From NCBI GenBank assembly GCA_000158135.1, contig DS999531.1:640795-704794 (forward strand): a DNA stretch of 64,000 nt, given 5' to 3'. Both the position numbers and the translations under genes were made by a program. The first letter of the stretch is position 1. Each line of letters starts with the position of its first letter. The stretch is from Rhodobacteraceae bacterium KLH11 (GTDB lineage Bacteria; Pseudomonadota; Alphaproteobacteria; Rhodobacterales; Rhodobacteraceae). The notes under the pieces were generated by a model. That model did no database searches. It was not told where the DNA came from and saw only the letters and a program-made list of their open reading frames with translations. Below are positions 19,364 through 29,369 of the stretch, piece by piece.

Positions 19364-20221
19364 TCATCCCTTCCCCAGTTGCAGCGCCTTTTGATAGATC
19401 GGACGGCGCGGCAGGCTGAACATCTCGGACACCAGATCCGCCGCGTCGCGCACCGAGTGCGTTTCCAGGGCGCGTACCAGGGCCTCTTCTACGTCAGATT
19501 CCTTAACAGATTGCGAATGGGCACGATCCACAAGCAGAACAATCTCTCCCTTGATCGATGCATCCTGATACCCGGATGCAAGCTCGGCCAGCGTCCCCCG
19601 GCGGGTTTCTTCGAATTTCTTGGTCAATTCGCGGCACAGCGCCGCTTGCCGATCGCCGCCAAGGACAGCGGCCAGATCGGCCAGGCACGCGGCCACGCGT
19701 TTCGGCGATTCGTAAAAGACAAGTGTTCCGGGGACATTGCGCAACGCCTCGATTCGCGCGCGCCGCGCGCCAGAGGCATTCGGCAAAAAACCGGCAAAGA
19801 AAAACGCGTCGGTCGGCAGCCCGGCCAGTGTCAAGGCGGTCAGAACGGCAGACGGCCCCGGCGCGCAGGTCACAGTATGCCCGGCCTCCGCCGCCTGACG
19901 TCCCAGATCATACCCGGGATCTGCGATCAGGGGCATCCCGGCCTCTGACGCGTAGGCAACCGATTGGCCCTGCTCCAGCGCCTCAAGTATCTTGCCGCGC
20001 GCGCCTGCTCCGCTGTGATCGTGATAGGCCAATACACGCCGCCCACCCAGCGGTACGCCGTGGATTTCCATCAAACGGCGCAGACTGCGGGTATCTTCGG
20101 CGGCAATCATGTCTGCCGAGGCCAGCACATCCAGCGCCCTGAGCGTAATGTCGCGCGCTGTGCCGATCGGAGTGGCAACAAAGTACAGGCCAGCGGCCAA
20201 TCTGATCTTTTGGAAATTCAA
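19364..20221 (-). CDS. rsmI: 16S rRNA (cytidine(1402)-2'-O)-methyltransferase
   Basis: RsmI (YraL), 285 aa, a tetrapyrrole-methylase-fold enzyme that 2'-O-methylates C1402 in the ribosomal decoding centre. Diagnostic segments are GLYFVATPIGTARDITLRAL, AEDTRSLRRLMEIHG, ASEAGMPLIADPGYDLGR, APGPSAVLTALTLAGLP and FYESPKRVAACLADL. It is divergent from the LpoA-like gene with 87 nt between starts, and yraN follows directly. Confidence 0.96.
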   Translation of the reverse strand: MNFQKIRLAAGLYFVATPIGTARDITLRALDVLASADMIAAEDTRSLRRLMEIHGVPLGGRRVLAYHDHSGAGARGKILEALEQGQSVAYASEAGMPLIADPGYDLGRQAAEAGHTVTCAPGPSAVLTALTLAGLPTDAFFFAGFLPNASGARRARIEALRNVPGTLVFYESPKRVAACLADLAAVLGGDRQAALCRELTKKFEETRRGTLAELASGYQDASIKGEIVLLVDRAHSQSVKESDVEEALVRALETHSVRDAADLVSEMFSLPRRPIYQKALQLGKG

Positions 20222-20308
20222 AGCTGGACCCTCACAGCGTGACGTTTATTATCGCGGGTCGATAGACCAAGGTGCCCTCAGACGCCGGATCAGGGAGTTT
20301 TCTTTTAG

Positions 20309-21481
20309 ATGTTTACCGTTTGCAAGCCCGTAGGCAAACTGGCGAAATCCGCCATTGCGCTGGCCACCGCCGCTTTTCTGGCCGCCTGTGAAGTGGGCGG
20401 AATTGGCGGAGGCCCCTCGATTGATGCCTCTGATCCAGTACCGGTCGCCCTGCTTGTTCCAAGCGGATCGCCGCAATCGGGGGACGCAGCGCTTGCCCGA
20501 AGCCTTGAAAACGCGGCGCGTCTGGCCATCGCGGATCTGCCGAACGTCAAGATCGATCTGCGGGTCTATGATACGGCGGGCAATGCGGGAACCGCCTCGG
20601 TTGTCGCGCAGCAGGCTGTCTCGGACGGAGCCAAGATCATCCTCGGGCCGGTCTACGCGCAAGCCGCAAATGCGGCGGGGCTTGCGGTTCTGAACAACAG
20701 CGTGAACGTGCTGTCTTTCTCCAACAACACCAGCATCGCGGGCGGCAATGTCTATGTGCTGGGCCCGACATTCCAGAATACGGCCAATCGACTGGTCAAC
20801 TATGCCGGACAGCAGGGCAAAACAAGCACTGTCGTCGTGCATAGCAACGATTCCGCCGGTCAGCTTGGGCAATCCGCAATCGCAACCGCGCTGAGCAACA
20901 GCCGCGTCAGCAATGCGGGGACGGTTGGGTATGACCGGTCGCAACAGGGCGTGATCGACTCGGTTTCCGCCATCAAGGCAACAGTCGATGCAACCGGCGC
21001 GGATTCGATTTTTCTGACGGCAACCACCGCAGGTGCGCTGCCTTTGTACAGTCAATTGCTGCCCGAGGCCGGCGTCTCACCGGCCACAACGCAATATATT
21101 GGTCTGACCCGCTGGGATATTCCGGCGCAGACGCTGGAACTGCCGGGCGTTCAGGGCGGCTGGTTCGCCTTGCCTGACCCCGCCAAGGCGCAGGCCTATC
21201 GCCAGCGCTACAACAATACCTATGGCGAGGCACCGCACCCGATCAGCGGGCTGGCCTATGACGGCATCGCAGCCATCGGAGCGCTGGTCAGCCAGGGCAA
21301 GTCCAACGCCCTGACCGGAGCGGCCCTGACGCAGAATGCCGGTTTCCAGGGCGTCGGAGGCATCTTCCGCCTGCGTCCTAACGGTACCAACGAACGCGGT
21401 CTGGCGGTGGCCACGATCCAGAACAAACAGGTGGTTGTGATTGACCCTGCCCCACAAAGCTTCTCTGGTGCCGGATTCTGA
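20309..21481 (+). CDS. LpoA/YraM-like penicillin-binding protein activator lipoprotein
   Basis: A 390-aa lipoprotein: the N-terminus has a hydrophobic segment ending in the lipobox LAAC (Cys about residue 27). The mature part is a type-I periplasmic-binding fold (VPVALLVPSGSPQSGDAALA..., KIILGPVYAQAANAAGLAVL, TVVVHSNDSAGQLGQSAIAT, GISGLAYDGIAAIGAL-like repeats). This is the C-terminal half of E. coli LpoA, without its TPR half, as usual in alphaproteobacteria. LpoA activates PBP1A; whether this short form does so is inferred from rsmI/yraN synteny. glnD begins inside its 3' end. Confidence 0.85.
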   Translation: MFTVCKPVGKLAKSAIALATAAFLAACEVGGIGGGPSIDASDPVPVALLVPSGSPQSGDAALARSLENAARLAIADLPNVKIDLRVYDTAGNAGTASVVAQQAVSDGAKIILGPVYAQAANAAGLAVLNNSVNVLSFSNNTSIAGGNVYVLGPTFQNTANRLVNYAGQQGKTSTVVVHSNDSAGQLGQSAIATALSNSRVSNAGTVGYDRSQQGVIDSVSAIKATVDATGADSIFLTATTAGALPLYSQLLPEAGVSPATTQYIGLTRWDIPAQTLELPGVQGGWFALPDPAKAQAYRQRYNNTYGEAPHPISGLAYDGIAAIGALVSQGKSNALTGAALTQNAGFQGVGGIFRLRPNGTNERGLAVATIQNKQVVVIDPAPQSFSGAGF

Positions 21482-24260
21482 CCCCCCGGCGCAAGCGCCG
21501 GTGCCGGAAGGCAAACTGATCTGTCCCGCGGATGAGATTTTCGACAGCGCCAAAGTCAATGCCGAGCTGTCCGCTGCACTGAAAGACAGCGCAGACAATG
21601 CCGCGGCGCGTGCCGAAACCGTGCGCATCCTGCGCGACGCGCAAAAGGCGGGCCGCAAGGCAATCGCCGATGCCTTTGCCAAACGCCCCTTTGATGCGCG
21701 CAGGCTGACACGGTCCTATAGCTATTTGACCGACCAGATGGTCTGTATCGTGATGCGCATCGCCAGCGAGCAACTGCACCCGCTGGCCACGCCAACACAG
21801 AGTGAAAAGATCGCTGTGCTTGCGGTGGGTGGCTATGGCCGGGGTGAAATGGCCCCCTTCTCGGACGTGGACCTGCTGTTTCTGACCCCGTACAAGATCA
21901 CGGCCTGGGCCGAGAGTGTGATTGAATCCATGCTCTACATGCTGTGGGATTTGCGGCTGAAGGTCGGCCATTCCTCGCGCACGATCAGGGATTGCCTGCG
22001 GCTTGGCACCGAAGATTTCACCATCCGCACCGCGATGCTGGAGCAACGCTATCTGGCCGGTGACCAGACGCTGGCCGAAGAGCTGGCCGCCCGCCTGAAG
22101 GCTGAGCTGTTCAACGGCTCAGAGCGGGATTTTATCGAAGCCAAACTGAAAGAGCGCGATGAACGGCACCTGAAACAAGGTGAGCGCTATATGGTCGAAC
22201 CCAACGTCAAAGAAGGCAAGGGCGGCCTGCGCGATCTGCAATCCCTCTACTGGATTGCGAAATACATCTACGGTGTACGGGATGTGGCGGAGCTGGTGCC
22301 AATAGGCCTGTTCACGCCGGAAGAGTTCAGCGAATTTGTTCAGGCCGAGGATTTTCTGTGGGCGGTCCGGTCCCATCTGCATCTGGTAACCGGCCGCGCG
22401 ACGGAACAGCTGACATTTGATCTGCAGGTCGAGGTGGCCGACCGCATGGGATATGAAGACCGCGCTGGTCGCCGCGCGGTCGAGGTGTTCATGCAGCGCT
22501 ATTTCCGCGAGGCGACCCGCGTGGGCGAGCTGACCCGCATCTTCCTGACCAAGCTGGAAGCCTCTCATGTGAAAAGCGCGCCGCTGCTGAAACGCATCTT
22601 TCGCCGCCGCCCCCGGATCAAGGCCGGGTACAGCGTCGTGCATGGCCGTCTGGACGTTGCTGACCCCGACACATTCCTGTCCAACAAGCTGAACCTGCTG
22701 CGCCTGTTCGAAGAGGGCCTGCGCACCGGTATGCTGATCCACCCGGATGCGATGCGTCTGGTGACGGCGAACCTGCATCTCATCGATGACGACATGCGCA
22801 ACGACAAGGAAGCCCGGCGCATCTTCCTTGATCTGATGCTGAAACACGGCAACCCCGAACGCGCCCTGCGCCGGATGAACGAGCTGGGCGTGCTGTCGGC
22901 CTTCCTGCCCGAGTTTGAGCCCATCGTGGCGATGATGCAGTTCAACATGTATCACAGCTATACGGTGGATGAGCACACGATCCAGTGCATCGTCAACCTG
23001 GCCCAGATCGAACGCGGAGAGCTGATCGAAGCCCTGCCACTGGCCTCTTCGATCCTGAAAAGGGGCGTCAATCGCAAGGTCCTTTATGTGGCGCTGCTGC
23101 TGCATGATATTGGCAAGGGACGGCCCGAGGATCACTCGATCCTCGGCGCGCAGATCGCGCGTAAGGTGGCACCGCGTCTGGGGTTGAACAAATCGGATTC
23201 CGAAACGGTGGAATGGCTGGTGCGCTATCACCTGCTGATGTCGGATATGGCGCAGAAACGCGATATCTCGGACCCGCGCACGATCCGCGATTTCGCCAAG
23301 GCCGTGGGCACTGTCAAACGGCTGGACCTGCTGACCGTACTGACGGTCTGCGACATTCGCGGCGTGGGGCCGGACACCTGGAACAACTGGAAAGCCACCT
23401 TGTTGCGCGCCCTGCACGCCGAAACCAAGCGCGCGCTGGAAACCGGGCTGGAGATGCTCAACCGTGCCAATCGCGGGGTCGAGGCCAAGAAACTGCTGCG
23501 GGCTGAACTGGCGGGCTGGTCCAAAGCGGATCTGAAAACCGAAACCGGGCGGCACTATGATCCCTATTGGCAGGGGCTGAACCTTTCGACCCATGTTGAA
23601 TTTGCGGACATGCTGAAAGTGCTGGAAGACAGCGGTGATCCGGGAGGCGTGGAAATTCGCCTGCATCCGGACGAGGACCGCGACGCCACGCGCGCCTGTT
23701 TCACCATGGGGGATCATCCGGGCATCTTCGCCCGTATTGCAGGGGCGCTGGCCCTTGTCGGCGCAAACGTGGTGGACGCGCGCAGCTATACCACGAAAGA
23801 CGGATACGTCACCGATGCGTTCTGGGTCCAGGATGCCGAGGGCCATCCGTTTGAGGCGGCGCGTCTGCCGCGGCTAACCCAGATGATTCACAAGACGCTC
23901 AAGGGCGAAGTGGTCGCGCGCGAGGCTTTGAAATCGCGCGACAAGATCAAGAAACGCGAACGCGCTTTCAATGTGCCAACCCATATCACTTTCGACAATG
24001 AGGGCTCGGAAATCTATACGATCATCGAGGTTGATACGCGTGACCGGCCGGGGCTGCTGTATGATCTGACCCGGACGCTGGCAGATGCCAATGTCTATAT
24101 CGCCAACGCGGTCATCGCGACCTATGGCGAACAGGTGGTCGATACGTTCTATGTCAAGGATATGTTCGGTTTGAAATACCACTCGGAGTCCAAACTGCGC
24201 GGGCTTGAGGCCAAGCTGCGCACCGCCATCACCGAAGGTGCCAAACGGGCGGCCTCATGA
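21441..24260 (+). CDS. glnD: [protein-PII] uridylyltransferase / uridylyl-removing enzyme GlnD
   Basis: Nitrogen sensor that adds or removes UMP on PII proteins according to glutamine. Domain order in about 939 residues: nucleotidyltransferase (GGYGRGEMAPFSDVDLLFL, the GG and DxD motif), GlnE-like linker, HD phosphohydrolase (VALLLHDIGKGRPEDHS), and two C-terminal ACT domains (DHPGIFARIAGALALVG; DRPGLLYDLTRTLADANVY). The start is uncertain: TTG at 21441 has CAGGTGG before it and overlaps the previous gene by 41 nt; GTGs at 21468 and 21501 are alternatives. It overlaps murJ by 4 nt. Confidence 0.95.
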   Translation: MTLPHKASLVPDSDPPAQAPVPEGKLICPADEIFDSAKVNAELSAALKDSADNAAARAETVRILRDAQKAGRKAIADAFAKRPFDARRLTRSYSYLTDQMVCIVMRIASEQLHPLATPTQSEKIAVLAVGGYGRGEMAPFSDVDLLFLTPYKITAWAESVIESMLYMLWDLRLKVGHSSRTIRDCLRLGTEDFTIRTAMLEQRYLAGDQTLAEELAARLKAELFNGSERDFIEAKLKERDERHLKQGERYMVEPNVKEGKGGLRDLQSLYWIAKYIYGVRDVAELVPIGLFTPEEFSEFVQAEDFLWAVRSHLHLVTGRATEQLTFDLQVEVADRMGYEDRAGRRAVEVFMQRYFREATRVGELTRIFLTKLEASHVKSAPLLKRIFRRRPRIKAGYSVVHGRLDVADPDTFLSNKLNLLRLFEEGLRTGMLIHPDAMRLVTANLHLIDDDMRNDKEARRIFLDLMLKHGNPERALRRMNELGVLSAFLPEFEPIVAMMQFNMYHSYTVDEHTIQCIVNLAQIERGELIEALPLASSILKRGVNRKVLYVALLLHDIGKGRPEDHSILGAQIARKVAPRLGLNKSDSETVEWLVRYHLLMSDMAQKRDISDPRTIRDFAKAVGTVKRLDLLTVLTVCDIRGVGPDTWNNWKATLLRALHAETKRALETGLEMLNRANRGVEAKKLLRAELAGWSKADLKTETGRHYDPYWQGLNLSTHVEFADMLKVLEDSGDPGGVEIRLHPDEDRDATRACFTMGDHPGIFARIAGALALVGANVVDARSYTTKDGYVTDAFWVQDAEGHPFEAARLPRLTQMIHKTLKGEVVAREALKSRDKIKKRERAFNVPTHITFDNEGSEIYTIIEVDTRDRPGLLYDLTRTLADANVYIANAVIATYGEQVVDTFYVKDMFGLKYHSESKLRGLEAKLRTAITEGAKRAAS

Positions 24261-25798
24261 AGCAGATCCGCCTGCTTTCAGGGTTTTTCACGGTCGGGTT
24301 CTGGACATTGGCCAGCCGCATACTGGGCTTCCTGCGCGAGATTCTCCTGACCGCCTATATCGGCCCCGGCCCGGTGATGGACGCGTTCGTCGCAGCCTTT
24401 CGTCTGCCCAATATGTTCCGCCGCTTCTTCGCCGAGGGCGCGTTCAACGCCGCCTTTGTGCCGATGTTTTCAAAACGGCTGGAGGGCGGAGAGGACGCAG
24501 AAGGGTTTGCGCAAGATGCCTTCAACCTGCTGGCAGTGGCCGTTCTGGCGCTGGTGGGTCTGGCCATGGTGTTCATGCCCGCGCTGGTCTGGATCACGGC
24601 CGAGGGGTTCTATGGCGATGAACGTTTCGATCTGGCCGTAGACTACGGCTACGTGGTGTTTCCCTACATCCTGTTCATGTCACTGGCAGCGTTGTTTTCC
24701 GGCGTTCTGAACGCGACAGGCCGCTTTGCTGCTGCGGCCGCCGCCCCGGTGCTGCTGAATATCTTCGCCTGCTCTGCCCTGATATTCGGCACCATTTCAG
24801 GCGGCGAAGTCATCCGTTGGCTGATCGCGGTCATCCCTGCTGCGGGCATCGCCCAGCTGACACTGGTCTGGATTGCCACTGAACGCGCTGGCATTCGTAT
24901 CCGCCCCGGTCGCCCCAAGCTCAACCCCGAAATGCGGCACATGGTGCGGATCGCGGTTCCGGCAGCGCTGGCGATGGGGGTGACGCAGGTTAATCTGGTG
25001 GTGGGGCAGCTTGTGGCCTCGAAAACCGAAAAGGCGGTCAGTTGGTTATTTGCAGCCGACAGGTTGTATCAGCTGCCATTGGGAGTGGTGGGCATTGCCG
25101 TTGGCATCGTTTTGCTGCCCGACCTGTCACGCCGCCTGCGCGCGGATGACAAAGAGGGCGCGCGCAATGCGTTTTCGCGGGCCGGAGAGTTCACCTTGCT
25201 GCTGACCATTCCGTCGACAGTGGCCTTTGTGATCATTCCTGCCCCGCTGGTCTCGGTCTTGTTTCAACGCGGTCAGTTCAGCGCAGAAGACACGGCGGCC
25301 ACAGCGCTGGCCGTTGCCATCTACGGCATCGGGTTGCCAGCTTTCATGCTGCAGAAATTGCTGCAACCGCTGTTTTTTGCCCGCGAAGATACCAAATCCC
25401 CATTTCGCTATGCCGTCGTTGCAATGGTGGTGAATGCCGCCCTTGCCTTTGGTCTGTATCCGATCGTCGGATGGATCGCCCCTGCCATCGCCGCGTCGGT
25501 TGCCGGATGGGCGATGGTCGCGCTGTTGGCAATCGGAGCACGGCGCATGGGGAACGAGGCGCGCTTTGACGCGCGGTTCAGACATCGCGCATGGCGCATC
25601 ATCGCGGCCTCTGTCGGCATGGGGGGTGTCCTGTTCGCCGCCATTTATCTGTTCGGCTGGGCGTTCCAGATACCCGGCTGGCGATACGCCGCGTTGTTTG
25701 CGCTGATATCAGTGGCGGCCCTCGCCTATTTCGCCATGGGTCATCTGTTCGGCGCCTTCCGACTTGCCGATTTCCGCAAAGCGTTGAAGCGCGGTTAG
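24257..25798 (+). CDS. murJ: lipid II flippase MurJ
   Basis: MOP-superfamily integral membrane protein (513 aa, about 14 helices) that moves lipid II across the inner membrane. The N-terminus LASRILGFLREILLTAYIGPGPVMDAF and the PNMFRRFFAEGAFNAAFVP segment, with its conserved Arg residues, are diagnostic, as is FQRGQFSAEDT further on. It is coupled to glnD by a 4-nt overlap, a common alphaproteobacterial arrangement. It converges on the rhomboid-like gene with 7 nt between stops. Confidence 0.95.
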   Translation: MKQIRLLSGFFTVGFWTLASRILGFLREILLTAYIGPGPVMDAFVAAFRLPNMFRRFFAEGAFNAAFVPMFSKRLEGGEDAEGFAQDAFNLLAVAVLALVGLAMVFMPALVWITAEGFYGDERFDLAVDYGYVVFPYILFMSLAALFSGVLNATGRFAAAAAAPVLLNIFACSALIFGTISGGEVIRWLIAVIPAAGIAQLTLVWIATERAGIRIRPGRPKLNPEMRHMVRIAVPAALAMGVTQVNLVVGQLVASKTEKAVSWLFAADRLYQLPLGVVGIAVGIVLLPDLSRRLRADDKEGARNAFSRAGEFTLLLTIPSTVAFVIIPAPLVSVLFQRGQFSAEDTAATALAVAIYGIGLPAFMLQKLLQPLFFAREDTKSPFRYAVVAMVVNAALAFGLYPIVGWIAPAIAASVAGWAMVALLAIGARRMGNEARFDARFRHRAWRIIAASVGMGGVLFAAIYLFGWAFQIPGWRYAALFALISVAALAYFAMGHLFGAFRLADFRKALKRG

Positions 25799-25805
25799 CC
25801 TGCTG

Positions 25806-26492
25806 TCAGTCGCGCCGGGTCTTGCTGAGAATACGGGCCCATCCGCCCGGCGACAGAAAGAAGGACAGACCAAAACCGGTGCCAAAACCGCCCAGATCAG
25901 CGATCCAATCCGAAGTGCCGCCAAAGAGCAGCCCGAATAACAGCTGAATCCCCATCAGCATCGCGATCAGGCTGAAAGCGCGGGATTGGTTCTCGCCCAC
26001 CAGCGACAGCTTGCGCCACAACAGCCAGGTGAAGGCTCCGATCAGCCCGTAGACTGGCGGGAACCCTCCGACCAGCGGATAGGGCGGGTTCAGCACCAGC
26101 GCATAGGCCAGCGCGCCGCCCACGCCAGACAGGACAAAGATGATCAGCATAGCAACACTGCCAAACACCTCGGCAACCATTTTCCCCATCGCCAGTACGA
26201 ACACGCTCACGAAAACGGCCTGCGTGAAATTGGCCTGAACAAAGGGATAGGTCACAAAGCGGATCACATGTTCAGGCGGCCAGCGCCCGTTTTGCATCAT
26301 CCAATCGAATATATCGGCAGAGAAGGCATATTTCTGCAACGCATCCAGCCGCCATCCCACCGCGGTGGGGTCACCAACCAGCCCGCGCGTGCCCAACATG
26401 AATGCCAGCTCGATCCCCATGATGAACAGAACCAGCGCCACCACGACCGGCGGCAGAGGGTTAACGGGCGGGGTATAATGCTCACTGCTCAA
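25806..26492 (-). CDS. rhomboid-like membrane protein lacking the catalytic dyad (pseudo-rhomboid)
   Basis: A 228-aa membrane protein with six or so hydrophobic helices and rhomboid-fold features: HVIRFVTYPFVQANFTQAVF after helix 1 (where active rhomboids have R/T-x-x-F-x-H), and the two helix motifs that should hold Ser and His. In place of GxSG it reads GGFPPVYGLIGAF, with no serine. In place of AHLGG it reads IADLGGFGTGFG, so His is replaced by Asp. An active intramembrane protease is therefore unlikely; a chaperone or binding role, as for iRhoms/derlins, is possible. Convergent with murJ, divergent from trpS with 86 nt between starts. Confidence 0.85.
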   Translation of the reverse strand: MSSEHYTPPVNPLPPVVVALVLFIMGIELAFMLGTRGLVGDPTAVGWRLDALQKYAFSADIFDWMMQNGRWPPEHVIRFVTYPFVQANFTQAVFVSVFVLAMGKMVAEVFGSVAMLIIFVLSGVGGALAYALVLNPPYPLVGGFPPVYGLIGAFTWLLWRKLSLVGENQSRAFSLIAMLMGIQLLFGLLFGGTSDWIADLGGFGTGFGLSFFLSPGGWARILSKTRRD

Positions 26493-26578
26493 TGGGCTGG
26501 CCTTTCGCGGCTGTTGACGTCCCTTGGCCTCATGGGTAAGCGACGGGGGCTGATTTTTCCAGACAGGAGTTTCCTTCG

Positions 26579-27607
26579 ATGACCGAGACCCAATTCACGC
26601 CCCGCGTGTTTTCCGGCATCCAGCCGTCAGGCGGGCTGACCCTGGGTAACTATCTGGGTGCGATGAAACGCTTTGTCGACATGCAAGGCCCCGAGTTTGA
26701 GACCATCTATTGCATGGTCGATCTGCACGCGATCACCGTCTGGCAAGACCCTGCTGCGCTGAGCCACAACACACGCGAATTGTGCGCGGGCTATATCGCG
26801 GCGGGTATCGATCCCGAACAATCGATCCTGTTCAACCAAAGCCAGGTGCCGGAACACGCGCAACTGGCTTGGATTTTCAACTGCGTCGCCCGGATGGGCT
26901 GGATGCAGCGGATGACCCAGTGGAAGGACAAGGCGGGCAAGAACACGCAGAACGCCTCGCTGGGTCTGTTTGCCTATCCGGCGCTTATGGCCGCAGACAT
27001 TCTGATCTATCACGCGACCCATGTCCCTGTAGGCGAGGATCAGAAACAGCATCTGGAACTGACCCGCGACATCGCGATCAAGTTCAACAATGACTTTGGC
27101 GTCGATTTCTTCCCGGTCACCGAGCCGGTGATCGAAGGGGCGGCAACCCGTGTCATGAGCTTGCGCGATGGGTCAAAGAAAATGTCGAAATCCGACCCGT
27201 CTGACATGAGCCGGATCAACATGACCGATGACGCCGACACCATCGCCAGGAAAATCCGCAAGGCCAAGACCGACCCGGACGCGCTGCCCTCTGAGGTCAA
27301 AGGGCTGGAGGAACGTCCTGAGGCGCGCAATCTGGTAAATATCTACGCCGCGCTCAGCGAGCAGACCGTTGATCAGGTTCTGACTGAGGCCGGCGGCAAG
27401 CAGTTCGGTGCGTTCAAACCGATGCTGGCCGAGCTTGCGGTCTCGAAACTGTCGCCGATCTCGTCCGAAATGGCGCGCCTGATGGGGGAAGAGGCTGAAA
27501 TTGATCGGATCCTCGCCCGTGGCGCAGAGCGGGCACGCGAGATTGCGGCCCCGATTCTGCAACAGACCTACGCGATCGTGGGGATGGTCGGCGCAGGGAA
27601 ATCCTGA
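26579..27607 (+). CDS. trpS: tryptophanyl-tRNA synthetase
   Basis: Class Ic aminoacyl-tRNA synthetase, 342 aa. The HIGH-equivalent is in [15 protein letters not shown] and the KMSKS loop is [30 protein letters not shown] and [14 protein letters not shown] are typical of TrpRS. Length is normal. Its start is 86 nt from that of the divergent rhomboid-like gene, and a strong intrinsic terminator follows the stop. Confidence 0.97.
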   Translation: MTETQFTPRVFSGIQPSGGLTLGNYLGAMKRFVDMQGPEFETIYCMVDLHAITVWQDPAALSHNTRELCAGYIAAGIDPEQSILFNQSQVPEHAQLAWIFNCVARMGWMQRMTQWKDKAGKNTQNASLGLFAYPALMAADILIYHATHVPVGEDQKQHLELTRDIAIKFNNDFGVDFFPVTEPVIEGAATRVMSLRDGSKKMSKSDPSDMSRINMTDDADTIARKIRKAKTDPDALPSEVKGLEERPEARNLVNIYAALSEQTVDQVLTEAGGKQFGAFKPMLAELAVSKLSPISSEMARLMGEEAEIDRILARGAERAREIAAPILQQTYAIVGMVGAGKS

Positions 27608-27628
27608 CCACGCATATAACGCCTCAGA

Positions 27629-27655
27629 CGCCGCCCCCTTTCGGGCGGCGTTTTT
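27629..27655 (+). terminator. intrinsic terminator of trpS
   Basis: An 8-bp perfect GC stem (CGCCGCCC / GGGCGGCG) with a 6-nt loop, followed at once by TTTTT. It lies 22 nt after the trpS stop. On the other strand the stem is not followed by a T tract, so it acts in the plus direction. Confidence 0.9.
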
Positions 27656-27669
27656 CGTTTTGTCCAGGT

Positions 27670-28719
27670 CTAGGCCGCTTGCTGGCGCAGCATCTCGTGG
27701 ACGATGGACTCTGCAATCTGATGCGGGCTCACAGCTTCGGTTTTCGCCCTGGTCAGGATACGATCCATCGTCTGTTCCAGCGCCTGCAATCTTTGATCCA
27801 CCCAAGATGCGCGGTCTGAAACACGCAAAATCTCGGTCGCGACGTTGACGATCCCGCCACCATTGGCCACAAAATCCGGCGCGTAAAGAATACCGCGCTT
27901 ATGAAGCAATTGCGCCGCTTCTTCAGAGGCCAGCTGGTTGTTTGCCCCGCCCGTTACAGCGCCAACCTTTAACTGCGGAATACTATGCGGGTTCAGAATG
28001 CCGCCAATTGCGCAGGGCGCAAAAATATCCGCCCCGGCCCCGTAAATCGCATCGGGCGCAACGGCCTGTGCCGCAAACCGTTCGGCCACACGAGCGGTTT
28101 GGCGCGAATCGATATCGGTTACGATCAAACGCGCCCCGGCCTCGTGCAGCAACTGGCAAAGATGTTCGCCCACATGCCCAAGCCCCTGCACCGAAACGGT
28201 CAGGCCATTCAACGCAGGTACCCCAAACCGATGCTGTGCTGTGACGCAAAGCGCGTTGAATATCCCACGCGCGGTGATCGGAGAAGGATCACCACTGGCA
28301 AACTCACCTTCTGCCAAACCTGCCACGAAATCGGTCCCTTCCCCGATATGCGCCATATCGGCGGGGGTCATGCCCATGTCCTCGGCTGTCCAGTAGGTTC
28401 CGTTCAGGCTTTGCACAGCACGGCCAAAGGCACGCAGCAATTCCGCCGACTTATCAACAGCCGGATCACCGACAATGACAGCCTTGCCACCGCCAAGCGC
28501 CAGATCGGCAGCGGCATTCTTGAAGGTCATACCCCGCGCCAATAGCAACGCATCCGTCAGGGCCTCGGCCGCGTGGTCATAGGGCCGCATGCGCACGCCC
28601 CCTGCAGCGGGGCCGCGCTGTGTTGAGTGAACCGCGATATAGCCGAGCAGGCCAAGTGATGTATCTTTGAATTCGACCACGCGCTCATGCTCTGGCGCAT
28701 CCATGACGGTAATATCCAT
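27670..28719 (-). CDS. leucine dehydrogenase-type Glu/Leu/Phe/Val dehydrogenase
   Basis: NAD-dependent amino acid dehydrogenase (349 aa) of the Leu/Phe/Val group, deaminating branched-chain amino acids to 2-oxo acids. The N-domain has AAGGVRMRPYDHAAEALTDA and FKNAAADLALGGGKAVI with the catalytic Lys in GGGK; the Rossmann motif is VQGLGHVGEHLCQLL. It stands divergent from an Lrp-family gene and 0.65 kb from a branched-chain aminotransferase, which supports a branched-chain substrate. Leucine versus valine or phenylalanine cannot be told by eye. Confidence 0.9.
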   Translation of the reverse strand: MDITVMDAPEHERVVEFKDTSLGLLGYIAVHSTQRGPAAGGVRMRPYDHAAEALTDALLLARGMTFKNAAADLALGGGKAVIVGDPAVDKSAELLRAFGRAVQSLNGTYWTAEDMGMTPADMAHIGEGTDFVAGLAEGEFASGDPSPITARGIFNALCVTAQHRFGVPALNGLTVSVQGLGHVGEHLCQLLHEAGARLIVTDIDSRQTARVAERFAAQAVAPDAIYGAGADIFAPCAIGGILNPHSIPQLKVGAVTGGANNQLASEEAAQLLHKRGILYAPDFVANGGGIVNVATEILRVSDRASWVDQRLQALEQTMDRILTRAKTEAVSPHQIAESIVHEMLRQQAA

Positions 28720-28848
28720 TCTTCCCCTCCGGTCTTGCCTGTAGAGTTTGCCACCTAACGAATGGAGGTTCTCGCCATTATCATCCTGTTTTCCTCACCT
28801 ATTTAGTGATATACTTCATCAAAGGCGCAATGAGTGGAAGTTTCCGCC

Positions 28849-29310
28849 ATGGACAGCATCGACATCAAAATCATCCGCGCCCTGCAGAAAGATGGCCGCA
28901 TGACGGTCATTGATCTGGCCGAGCATGTGGGGCTGTCTGCGACACCCTGTGCGCGGCGGTTGGAACGGCTGCAGCGCGACAGGATCATCACCGGCTATGC
29001 CGCTCAGGTCGATCCCGAACAGTTGGGATTTGGCGTCACGATCTTTGTCTCGGTCGAGCTGGAGAAACAGGATCGCGGTGCCATCGCATCCTTTGAAAAG
29101 GCCATTCGTCGCTGTGACGAGGTGATGGAATGCTATCTCATGACTGGCTCACGCGACATTCTGCTGCGCGTGGTGGCCCAAGACCTCAAGGCCTTTGACG
29201 CGTTTCTGGAAAATCGGTTGATGCAAATTCCGGGGATCAGGAACCTGCGCTCCAACTTTGCCCTGCGCACGATGGTCAAACGTGGAACCCTGCCGTTGCA
29301 CCCGGGATAA
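28849..29310 (+). CDS. Lrp/AsnC-family transcriptional regulator
   Basis: Feast/famine regulator of 153 aa: N-terminal winged HTH (IKIIRALQKDGRMTVIDLAEHVGLSATPCARRLERLQ) and C-terminal RAM ligand-binding domain (MECYLMTGSRDILLRVVA). The ATG at 28849 follows GGAAG; a GTG 15 nt upstream is also possible. It is divergent from the leucine dehydrogenase gene with 129 nt between starts, the usual layout for a local regulator of amino acid catabolism (BkdR/Lrp type). That target is inferred. Confidence 0.9.
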   Translation: MDSIDIKIIRALQKDGRMTVIDLAEHVGLSATPCARRLERLQRDRIITGYAAQVDPEQLGFGVTIFVSVELEKQDRGAIASFEKAIRRCDEVMECYLMTGSRDILLRVVAQDLKAFDAFLENRLMQIPGIRNLRSNFALRTMVKRGTLPLHPG

Positions 29311-29369
29311 TCTGCTGGACGCCACGTAACACGCGACCTAGGTTTTGCCGGAGCTTGAGGGAGGGCAAG

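Noticed and set aside
22119..23846. 575-codon minus-strand frame opposite glnD
   Set aside because: Antisense shadow of glnD; no recognisable motif and no ribosome binding site.
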